In this document: piece after piece, positions 12,401-20,760 of the stretch | Position numbering within the stretch: the first letter of the stretch is position 1 | Layout: the number at the start of each line of letters is the position of its first letter | Source of the DNA: Ornithodoros turicata | Lineage: Eukaryota > Arthropoda > Arachnida > Ixodida > Argasidae | NCBI RefSeq assembly: GCF_037126465.1 | Contig: NC_088209.1 | Location: 21,271,146-21,335,145, forward strand | Direction of reading: 5' to 3' | Length of the DNA stretch: 64,000 bases | Made by a program: the position numbers and the translations under genes | Notes under the pieces: model-generated | Databases searched by the model: none | What the model saw: only the letters and a program-made list of their open reading frames with translations | What the model was told of the DNA's origin: nothing

Positions 12401-15400
12401 GATTCGCAGATAGCAGACGAATTCTATCCACGTAGCGAAGGAGGGAGAGGAGGCAATAAGCAGGCCTTCCGTATCTAGGTGGCGTTGACACGACGGCTGG
12501 ACATAGAGAGGTCACGCTGCTTCCGTACTTGCTGCTAAGACCAGCCGCATGATGCTGCGGTGCAGCAGAGAGTGTGCTCCCCCTACTGATGGTGCGTGGT
12601 GGCGCTGCAGTATTTCTCCTGGTGGGGTATTGTGTCTCCTTATCTCCAACGGTGTATGTAGTTGACGGACTAGATATCTTTTCCTTCTTATCTTGAACAC
12701 AACTACAGAGGCTACGCATTTTAGCATACTGCTCCGAGAAGTGTGCACTGTTCTGTATTTGCATACACACACAAACAACAAGAGGAGAAACTGCCTCACC
12801 TGTTGGTGACTCAGCTGTCCAAGCTCACTGCGACCCATGGCCAAGACTCGGGCCCCTTTTCGTGACATGCGAAGGTACACCTCGTCGTAGTCATCCGGAA
12901 TGTGAGAAAACTAGGGGAGAGCACGACATCAAATTTGCATTGCTGAAATAATGCCTGCCCTGGGTTTTTCCTTTTTTCAGTTCAATACCATCGTGAAGTG
13001 GGCCAGCGCATGCTAGAGTGGAGCCCACAATATATTAATAGTATCATTGTAGAATAGCTCGAGAAAAGTAAATGACCCCACACAATGATAGAAATGTGCA
13101 AAGAACACTAAGATATGTGAGAATGATTCAAAAACTGTTTCATGTCAGCACTGCTCTTTGTAATATAACAATATAGTCTCCGTTAAAACGCTACCCAGAG
13201 AGTGTTCCGTCACACCTCTACAAGGTTTCTAATGACACAGAAGCATGTTCATGCTATGTGACCTGGCATAATATTCACCATATGTTGTCACATTGCAGTC
13301 AAACAAGGATGTGCAACAAATAATTGTCTAACAGCTGTGTCATACAAGTTGTTGATGGACGAGTGATGCTGCCTTCGTCTTGTGATTGCAGCAATTACAG
13401 ATTTCGTTGAAAGTTTATTAACACTCAAGCAGTTTCCTTGTGGAATTTCAACATGCAATTAACGAGAACGCAGTTTCATAAAAGTTACACACTGAATGAC
13501 TAACAAGTAGATGAGACATGCCATTCTATGTGGCAGTTCAAAAAAGAGGCTCGCAGAAATTGGTCAAGCTCCAACAATAAGAAGGGTGCTGCTCGCAACA
13601 CGGTTGTTTGAAATTGCCTGTCAGTAGTTCTGCAGCCCATATTTCCTTGGTTACCCTCGAAAATGTTGTTCCAATATTGTATTTAAAAGTGAACCATATG
13701 CTGCACGTGTCTCTTACTCGAAATAAATTGTGTTGCAACACCTCGCAATTTGAGATCGGATAAACCGCGGGGTGCTGATTTCAGACAGCTGTGTCGCAAG
13801 CAGTACACGTAAAATCAATAAGAACTCTCTTTTATCACCACGTACCATGGGCTTCAGTGTCTCCGGGGCTCCTTTCACAGCTGCTATGTAGTTGGTTTCA
13901 GTGGAGCCCTGTGAAGCATAACCAGCAACCACAGACATTCGCTTGAGGGCACTGCTGAAGTGAAAACGGTTGAAGACCTTGATGCCGGGCACTTTGCCTT
14001 TCTTCGGAACCACAGCATCTCCTAGGGCGATGAAAAGACGCAAAGCCCAGTGATTGCACGTGCCTAAAAAAACTACATGGAATCGAGCTTACCCTTTGTC
14101 AAGTTCCACTCAATTGCTAGCAGAGTGGCCTTTTCCAAGGGGTCACCCACCAGTCCGTCATCCAGTTGTACCAAGGAATGACAAGAGGCCATCACTTGGG
14201 TAGTTTCTAAGGGAATGTCTGATACGGGGCAAATGTCTCTTTCATTTCTGTTGACGAATGAAGATTTCAGTTCAGTCTGAGGACTCTCGGGAAAATTATA
14301 CCGTTAGTTAGGCTTTTCTTCAAACGCTAATGTAATTTAAAAACAACAAGCGTGTTGTAGTGCATCAGATCTGACCCCATAGTAACGAAAACTCACTTCA
14401 GCCCAGCAACACCTTCCACTATGAGACTGTCGCTAGTCAAAGTTCCCGTCTTATCGAAGCAGCAGGTTTCAACCTTTCCTGCAAACGGAATCCTGAACGG
14501 CTCTGTGCAAAACACATCTGGAAGAGGTAACGGAAAAAATTGATGTCCTGATAGTAACAATATATAGTCACGGTATAAACAGACCTTGTAATTAGAGATA
14601 TTATGTTTTTTTTTTAAATCAGGGAACAAAAATCGGGTATTTCAGGGGATCTAAAGCAGGGTAAAATCGGGTGTTACAGGGTGGAAACATAAACTGTCGG
14701 CTTGAAAATAAAAAAATACTGCATTTCTAGCGCTTCAAATGAACACGAGATGCTGAGCGGCAAAGTCATAACAAGGACTCACCTAAACGAGTGAGGGCGA
14801 GCAAAGACGTGTTCACAGCCAACGACAGCTCGATTGGCAGTTCTGGAGGAACCACCGAAGTTAAGATGAGGGCGCACTCCAGGAACAACTTGTAACGATT
14901 CCTGGCGGGATCTTCTGTACCTGTTGCGTGTGTTCACACAGGAGCTATCAGACGGATGCAAGGGTGCGCGGACTTTCGCGGAGCAGTGACGGCCCTACCT
15001 TTCAGCCAAACATAGCTGGCAGCGGCAATGGCAAACACAAGCAGGAACAGGATAAACGCAAAGGTTTCCAGGTTGTTAGCTGTGACACGCTTCACCCCAA
15101 ACAAGATTGTACGAAGCAGTTTGCCCTGAGCCGTGTTGAAGCCAGTCTTCAAGACATAAGCCACGCAGCCGTTATCCGCAGCTGCATAGTAAACGTGGGT
15201 CTCACAAGGTGCGTGACTTTACGAAAGGGCGCAGAGTTAAGAAGTGGTGAACTAACGTCTCAAACCAGGGCTGTTCTTTGCAGGTGGTGTATGCTGAATA
15301 ACCTTTGTCCCACCAAAAAGAATATGAAGACGACCGTCCATTCCAATGTCCAAAATGTGATTAGCATCAACGCCATCAACGGGCTCCTGTAAGACAAGGC

Positions 15401-17884
15401 ACGTTCATCATCAACTGGTACAGTACTGGGCAATGTTTCGCACAATGTGATCACCGAGGATCCTAGAAACTCGTTTATCACGGAAAGACATGGGGAATGC
15501 GGATTTCAGTTTTGGCAACGGTAAAACAGAAATTTTGGAATTCGAAGCGGAACGTCGTGAACATTTTTTTTTAATGATGCAAGTTTTGTTTCACCTCGGA
15601 AGGGAAAGCAGTCAAACACAGACCTTGTCACGAACATCACATCATTTCTTAGTTATGCTTTCCGGCACATCGTAACATCCAACCGTGAATTCACGAGAGA
15701 ACAACTGTGGGTTCTTCGACCACATGCAAGCCCCTTCCTCTGTAGCAGAACAACTCATGCACTTGTAGAACGTCCTCGTTAACAAGCTCCCTTACTCTTT
15801 CAAACTGCGCCAACCTAGCTTCAAGTCACTGTTGATCACACACACACACAAATTAGGTAGGCATACCTTCATTTGAGGAACTGATTCTCCAGTAAGCATG
15901 GACTCATCCACAATACAGGGTCCTTTCAGAAGCAGCATGTCACATGGCACGAGATTGTCGTTTTGTGAACGTCCTGGAAGATGGCATATTAACCGCCAAT
16001 CGCGCGATGAAGAATATTCGACGTCGTAACTCACCTATAGAAACGATGTCCCCAGGTACGAGATCACAACTGAGTATTGGCCTCCACTTTCTATTTCGAT
16101 ACACCTGCCCACAAAAAACGGTAACATGTTTGTTACTGAACTTAAAGCCTTCCCGCAGATGGCGCTGCACACCTGGATCATGTAGGGCTTGTTCCCCATT
16201 TTGCGAATCTCCGAAAGGTTCCTAAGCTGTTGTTGAACTAGTGTGCATTCAAAAGCTATAAGCATCATCAGTGTGAACACACTGTAGTACCAAAACTCGT
16301 CTAGGCACCAGAGGGCCACGCAGAACACTTGAAAGACGAAAAATGGTGCTGTGGCTCGTTCCTTGAACAGTTCCATGAACTCTGGAACCACCATTTCCAA
16401 CCTGCCAAGATGACATTGCAGAGTGAGTGACAGCGGCAAGTTCAGCAGGGATTGTTACAGAAAATAATAGTGTTTCCGTTTCTGATCGAACTTTGGTACT
16501 GGTCTCCGTTTCGCTCTTGAAGTAGATATTTAGTTTTTGTGTTCGCTTCTCAGCTATTTCTGTTTCGGGTTCCATTTCCGAAACAAATTTGGCAGAAAGA
16601 TTTGGTGAAGTGCGAACTGCACCTGCATCACGGTAAAGGCCATCACGCTTGTCATGCGTTGAGTTGTAATTGGCTGTAATACGCTGTGGATACCAAATGT
16701 AAGAAAAATGAATTTGTGGGGTTGCCAATTCAGGAATAACTGGGATCAGAAAACAGACTTCCTTTATGGTTACTGTCCTTTGAATTCTGTTTCGGTTCCT
16801 GGTAACGGCAACAAAAATAGTTTTGTTTCTATTTTCGTTTCTAGAAAGCATAGGAACCGTTTCCGGTAACAATCCCCGTGTATGACATTCCAGTGACATC
16901 TTCATTGATACGAAATATGGCATGGTAAAGCAGTCACGTACTCGTTTTTGCCATATCTTCTTTCAGCATCGACAGCTTCATCGTCATCACCATAGCCCTT
17001 CCAATCTTGGTACTCCCTAAGTGGCATTTCTGTAGGGAACTGTATCCCTTGAAAGCATTTTCTGTCGAAGTTGTAAAAATATTTTGTCTTTTGAAATATA
17101 ATCCAAACATCTGGCTCCGGCTGTCCTTCGAGCTAGGTTAAAAAAGAAAAGAATGCGTTGCGGTGACGAGCTTACAGGGTTTCGTCGTAAACGTACCTTT
17201 TTGACATGAAGTGGAACCAGTTCAGACGATCCATTGTTCGCCGTTGGAATCACCTTAGCAAACGTCGCTTTAAGAGGATCTTTTTCCTGTACGCAGTATG
17301 GGGAACGCATTAACAAACCGTAATGACATGAGGCACAATCGATACACAGCGTATTTCAGGAAGTTTCGCGCCCATCAACTGTTGCACACATATTGGTACT
17401 TCATGAGGCGTAATCTGGTCGTCTCATATCCGTTTTAACCTTTTGGAAGTGAACCCCATTTTATAGTTGCCTGTCGTGTTGCAACATATGGTAATATCAC
17501 ATATCTATCTCGTGAGACAACCTGAACGAGGAACTGAATTCCTTAAATTGATATGATAAAAGTTAGCCACCGGACCCTCTTCATTTAAAATGTGTGTTAA
17601 AGCTATGTTATCGTACATACCTTTCTGTATGACAAAAAGCATCTAACGTGCACGGACCAATGACAAAACAAGCATGTGAGTATGTGGACTACACCGATTA
17701 CAGCCAGCGCTATCAGTCCAGGCTCATAGTAGTCCGAAACACCATAAACAGATGTCCATGTGTAAAACCAAACTCCATATAAGACAACGAATGGACTGAT
17801 ACAACCATCCGAGAGGAAATGCAACGGAGTATGTAAAGAAACATGATGCACAAGTTCGTCGACGCTGCCCGTCGGCGCCGCCAT
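493..17884 (-). CDS. ATP13A1: P5A-type ATPase ATP13A1 (ER transmembrane-helix dislocase), 25 exons
   Basis: P5A ATPases extract mis-targeted transmembrane segments from the ER membrane (family knowledge). Exons, 5' to 3' on the minus strand: 17621-17884, 17197-17286, 16942-17132, 16173-16401, 16035-16104, 15867-15973, 15266-15386, 14999-15181, 14783-14920, 14397-14517, 14093-14247, 13846-14021, 12800-12910, 11568-11693, 10245-10353, 10011-10114, 9191-9283, 7497-7593, 6596-6810, 5159-5276, 3857-4053, 2321-2463, 1696-1807, 924-1067, 493-600. Phases agree throughout and total 3,522 nt, 1,173 residues (human about 1,204). Visible motifs: TGES near 309-312, the P5A signature PPELP at 443-447, the phosphorylated Asp in DKTGT at 486, KGAPE near 606-610, TGD near 699-701 and GDGTND at 814-819. 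The start ATG at 17882-17884 begins [10 protein letters not shown], followed by N-terminal membrane segments. Exon 19 encodes a charged, divergent loop after the GDGTND exon. All introns are GT-AG; the exon 7 donor (GTTTGA at 15265) is weak, so that junction is the least certain. Confidence 0.96.
820..890. repeat. two copies of an 18-bp perfect palindrome in ATP13A1 intron 24
   Basis: TTCAGCATATATGCTGAA occurs twice, separated by a shorter related palindrome (TCAGCATGCTGA). The array lies between the last two coding exons. Confidence 0.8.
3740..3812. repeat. short degenerate tandem repeat in ATP13A1 intron 21
   Basis: Units of the type CTACTCATGTGAAGC and CATGTGAAGC are repeated about four times just 3' of exon 21. 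No other function is visible. Confidence 0.7.
4500..4800. repeat. dispersed repeat shared with 18,470-18,605
   Basis: A stretch around TTCTTAGGGAGTGACGTC and TTTTTCCAGAGAGGGAATTCC recurs near 18,510-18,560 (TTCTCAGGGAGTGACGTT, TTTTTCTAGAGAGGAAATTCC). Similarity continues into the CTCTCAACATC-like segment. It sits in ATP13A1 intron 20; the class is unknown. Confidence 0.6.
5490..5522. repeat. poly(A) tract in ATP13A1 intron 19
   Basis: About 30 nearly uninterrupted A residues, just upstream (on +) of the TTAA-flanked element. Possibly a retroposon tail or a simple microsatellite. Confidence 0.75.
5636..6213. mobile_element. TTAA-flanked non-autonomous DNA element (piggyBac-like MITE), intron 19 of ATP13A1
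   Basis: The element body 5640-6209 (570 bp) is bounded by TTAA at 5636-5639 and 6210-6213. The ends are inverted: AGGGGCACTAAAATG on the left, and the complement of the right end reads AGGGGCGCTAAAATG. No transposase reading frame is visible. TTAA duplication and short inverted ends are hallmarks of piggyBac-type elements; the assignment is an inference. Confidence 0.8.
9400..9500. repeat. degenerate CATAGGTT tandem repeat
   Basis: TTCATAGGTT-like units recur with spacers in ATP13A1 intron 16, just upstream (on the minus strand) of exon 17. Probably a minor slippage repeat. Confidence 0.6.
10400..11524. mobile_element. pogo/Tigger-like non-autonomous element nearly filling ATP13A1 intron 14
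   Basis: The left end CAGTCGAGCCTGTT starts at 10400. The complement of the right end, which finishes at 11524, reads CAGTCCAGCCTGTT. Both are flanked by TA (10398-10399 and 11525-11526), the Tc1/mariner/pogo target duplication. The CAGTCGAGCCT-type end resembles pogo/Tigger ends. The 1,125-bp body has no transposase frame and contains a nested hAT-like element at 10568-10704. Intron 14 spans 10354-11567, so little original intron remains. Confidence 0.75.
10568..10704. mobile_element. 137-bp hAT-like MITE with 8-bp target duplication
   Basis: Inverted ends CAGTGGCGGATCC and (complement of right end) CAGGGGCGGATCC, flanked by CATACGGC at 10560-10567 and CATACGAC at 10705-10712 (7 of 8 matching). 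A long G run and C-rich tracts lie inside. The 8-bp duplication and CAGNGGCGGATCC ends suggest hAT. Degenerate relatives lie near 19,105-19,215 and 33,380-33,500. Confidence 0.82.
11994..12700. mobile_element. long foldback DNA element in ATP13A1 intron 13
   Basis: GTGTTCAAG at 11994 pairs with CTTGAACAC ending at 12700. The arms stay complementary through AAGAAGGAAAAG, CTAGTCCGTCA, the CCACCTAGA region and the CCTGCTTA region, with an extra segment in the right arm. The loop carries CCAATCA motifs. No coding capacity is seen and no target duplication was found. Part of the left arm recurs in reverse orientation at about 18,775-19,100. Confidence 0.7.
16446..16878. mobile_element. unclassified inverted-repeat element in ATP13A1 intron 3
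   Basis: The left end reads CAGGGATTGTTAC and the complement of the right end reads CGGGGATTGTTAC. The interior is rich in GTTTCNGTTTC-type motifs on one strand. A 224-codon open frame through this area joins exon 4 to intron repeat and is not a gene. No clear target duplication. Confidence 0.6.
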
Positions 17885-18769
17885 GTTAGAAACTGAAAGT
17901 ATTGCAGTACCGCAGTCAGCAGACAATGCCGGAAATGAAACACCGGTTGATAAAGGTGTATGGAACATTTAGAAACCATCCAACGAATATTTCATAATTT
18001 CAAAATTTATCATATACACATTGGCTATAAACTACTTTATTTCATAATTTCTCAAGTGATATACTGCGAGCTTTCGAATCGTCTGCTACAAAACCGAAAA
18101 GACGAACTGGCCGGCGAGGACGGGATGAATTAAAAAAGGACGGCACCAAGAGAGACTGGGTGGTGGTGGTGCTGGACTCGGCTTCTTCCGAGCTGTTCGC
18201 CAAGAGTTACAGTAGTGGCCAATGTAGCCGCAAGTAGAATGTACAGGACGGACATATCACTGGCGCTACTATATATACAGCAGTGCTGGGAGGAGCCGGT
18301 AGTTGTTTAGTAGCCGTTACTGATGATGATGCTCCATCTTTGTGAAGGTCATCCAGTCTATGGAGTTCAATAATAATTAAATTGGGAGTACATTCACACG
18401 TAAGGTGCTTCCGCTGCACGTGCTGCAGGTATGACTGAGGATAATTTGAACTGAATGTAACTCTATAAGACGACCGCGGCCTTATTTTTCTCAAGGTCGT
18501 GCCCTCACTGGTTCTCAGGGAGTGACGTTTTCTTGTTTTTCTAGAGAGGAAATTCCGGAATACTCTCAACATCCTTCGTCTGCTCTGGGCATGTATTGCG
18601 TCCAAGGGCAGTATTGAAATACACTGTATTTAAAATACTATTTAAAATAAAGATACATATATGTATTTATATCCTGTATTGAAATACAGACTTGAAAAAT
18701 GTATTTGTAATTATATCTAAATATCAATTCCTGTGTATTTATTATTGTAAAAAATACATAAGATCATGG
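17885..18769. other. 5' flank of ATP13A1
   Basis: Presumed promoter and 5'UTR of ATP13A1 on the minus strand. I see no confident TATA box or other core element. It contains a copy of the dispersed repeat also at 4,500-4,800 (about 18,470-18,605) and an AT-rich stretch with TATTTAAAATA-like motifs at 18,620-18,760. No gene was recognised. Confidence 0.5.
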
Positions 18770-18774
18770 TGTGT

Positions 18775-19100
18775 TCCAAGGATTCGCGCCTGAGCGATCC
18801 TGATTGGCTGACTATTAGTTGTTGCGTCGCGTCGATGAGTAAGCAGGGAGGTAACCGGGTTCGAATCCCGGTGCCGGCTGTGCTGTCTGGGGTTTTTCCT
18901 GGGTTTTCCTCAGACGCTTTCAGACATATGTCGGCACAGTTCCCTTAGAAGTCGGCCCAGGACGCACATTCCCCCAGGGCGTCAGTCGTGACGTTGCCCA
19001 CATACGTGAGGCCGACAACGGCAAGCCCTATCGCCATCACCACCACCACCACCGATGAGTAAGCAGGCTTTCTCTGTCTAGGTGGTGTTGATCCAGGCCC
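18775..19100 (-). mobile_element. partial copy of the 12-kb foldback element, split by a SINE
   Basis: TCCTGATTGGCTGAC, TTAGTTGTTGCGTC and TCTAGGTGGTGTTG match the reverse complement of the arm at about 12,060-12,150. The copy is interrupted by the SINE at 18848-19052. Confidence 0.7.
18848..19052 (+). mobile_element. tRNA-derived SINE, 5'-truncated, with 15-bp target duplication
   Basis: It contains a pol III B box (GGTTCGAATCC), then GGGGTTTTTCCTGGGTTTTC, a body with AGTCGGCCCAGGACG and GTCGTGACGTTGCCCAC, and a (CCA)n-type tail. The flanks CGATGAGTAAGCAGG at 18833-18847 and 19053-19067 are identical, so it is a true retroposed insertion. No A box is present, so it is truncated. The body resembles SINEs of ixodid ticks (recalled, not searched). 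Confidence 0.88.
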
Positions 19101-19104
19101 TATG

Positions 19105-19215
19105 ATTGAGGGGGGGGGGGCGGTTTCTTTGTCAAAACAGCGCGTAACAAGGGAGGGGAGAACTAACGTGTAACCTAGCGGTTCGCGGGGCGGGCTATCA
19201 CCCCCCCCCCTCCCC
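19105..19215. mobile_element. hAT-like MITE remnant (G-run/C-run ends), copy A
   Basis: A G run, CGGTTTCTTTGTCAAAAC, then a C run, matching 33,378-33,500. The copy at 33 kb ends with GGATCCGCCACTG, the same end type as 10568-10704. It marks roughly the left limit of the duplicated unit A. Confidence 0.6.
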
Positions 19216-19494
19216 CGCCACAGTGCCCTTATCGGTAATGCACGCGTTCGTATTCAACAAAACATGTTTTGAATGACTTCGTCTTCGTGTTACGTTTAAA
19301 CACACAACCAATGGAGTTGTTTTATTTCGTGAACTGATGGGAAAACGGGCGTCTGAAAAGTGGCATGTCGATGATTGCTTCCAGTTGCTGACGACGGCGT
19401 TAAACAGGCATATTTTTGGCAGGCTTGGGAGCTTTCTTTCTGCAAAGAACCATCGGGAAAATATTTCAGTTGCAGCACCACAGTAGACAGCGCG

Positions 19495-19907
19495 TTAAAG
19501 GGATGCTACAATGCAAACATTTCTCTACGCGGAATGAAAGATGTCGTTACCTTGCCACCAACATAAAAGGAACGGGATCCATCGGATGCAACGTTCGTGA
19601 TTTATGAGCGAAAGTTTTCTCTTTCCCTCTCAAGAAGGCCCGCCAATGACGAGCGGGCTCTCATTGGTCCCTTCAAACAATTCATCCAATCATAGCGGGA
19701 GATCGTTTGAGGAGACCAATCAGAGGCCTCTCCGCACTGTCGCGCTTCGTGAGAAGAAAAGGGAGAGGGAAACTCAAAGTGTGGTTCCTTTCGCTCATAA
19801 ATCACGGACGACGCAACAGATGAATGCCTTTCCTTTTGTGTCGGCGTCAACGTAACGGCACCTTTGATTCCACGGGGAGAAATATTCGCACTTCAGTGCC
19901 CCTTTAA
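19495..19907. mobile_element. TTAA-flanked foldback MITE with three CCAAT boxes, copy A
   Basis: TTAA at 19495-19498 and 19904-19907 bound an element with AGGG...GC-type inverted ends. The arms pair around CGTGATTTATGAGCGAAAG (+) and its complement. The centre holds CATTGGTC, CCAATCATAG and GACCAATCAGAGG. Orthologous to 33,921-34,338 in unit B; a third copy lies at 60,493-60,870. Confidence 0.75.
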
Positions 19908-20281
19908 GAAGATTGAGTGCATCTTTTGCACATTCTACCAAACGCGACTTAATGTAGTGGGTTTTTGGGCCACCTTCCAGTCCTGACTTTCGGGTTCCCG
20001 CTCATCGTAATTTGTTCCTTCTTGTCCTCTCTCTCTCTCCCCCTCTATCTCTTTCTTCTTCTTCCCCCACAACTGTCATTGATGGACTTGGCACAAGGCT
20101 ATCGACGTAGTTGGGCCCTATACGTAGACTACAACTTAAAACCACGACTTCTAGATGGGTGTAAGAAACCCAAAATACCAGGAGCCGGTGTTTGGTCATC
20201 ATACAGAAAACTTAATCGCGGTCAATACAACTATATAGTTCGTGTTTGCGCGCAGTTGAAGTTCGGGTGCCTGTGGCAATT

Positions 20282-20760
20282 GACCACTTGCCGAGAAACG
20301 TCATCATGACGTTGGTAGACAGACTGAAACCGAAACAAATCGGAAGGGGAGGGCTGGGTTCCACCAATGGGCAGTTGTTCGCTGCCTCCTATTGAAAGAA
20401 AAGTAGGACCGAAGGTCGCGTCCCTTTCAGGGACCATTGTATAATCCCCTCAAGACCGCGTGGCTTTCGGGCGCAACCTTGTTCGCCCCCTAGCTTTGAG
20501 TGTAGTTCAAGTCTACCAAATAGGTGGCGCTGTCGAACACTACGACGTCATTTATTAACAAACAGGGAGAGGTCTATTGAAAGAAAAGTAGGACCGAAGG
20601 TCGCGTACTTTTCAGCTACCACCGTATAATCCCCTTAAGACCGCGTGGCTTTCGGGCGCGACCTTGTTCGCTCCTAGATTTGAGCGTAGGTCAACTCCAC
20701 CAAATTGGTGGCGCTGTCGAACACTATGACGTCATTTGTTGACAAGCAGGAAAAGGTCTG
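20282..20760 (-). mobile_element. unclassified element (family X) inserted in the last exon of SLC22 copy A
   Basis: Copy B at 34,735-34,745 gives the empty site (GGCAATTCTAAATACC). In copy A the site is split, with TT on both sides (20280-20281 and 20761-20762). The minus-strand 5' end is AGACCTTTTCCTG and the plus-strand left end is GACCACTTGCC, so short imperfect inverted ends exist. Two direct monomers of about 185 bp lie inside (20390-20574 and 20575-20759). Relatives: 26,578-27,588 and 29,190-29,335. Confidence 0.78.
20551..20556 (-). terminator. AATAAA inside family X, candidate poly(A) signal for SLC22 copy A
   Basis: AATAAA on the minus strand, 118 bases beyond the copy A stop at 20674-20676 and wholly within the inserted element. 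Use is inferred. Confidence 0.45.

Noticed and set aside
16249..16923. 224-codon open frame on minus
   Set aside because: It joins ATP13A1 exon 4 in a shifted frame with intron repeat; no domain, and the splice model explains the exon.
18855..18885. Possible tRNA gene (GGTTCGAATCC with paired T arm)
   Set aside because: There is only a B box; no A box, acceptor stem or anticodon arm. It is inside a SINE with target duplications.
20674..20760. Copy A transporter as a pseudogene because of the insertion
   Set aside because: The frame stays open through the element to a stop, and the twelve-helix core and NKPLPDT motif are intact.
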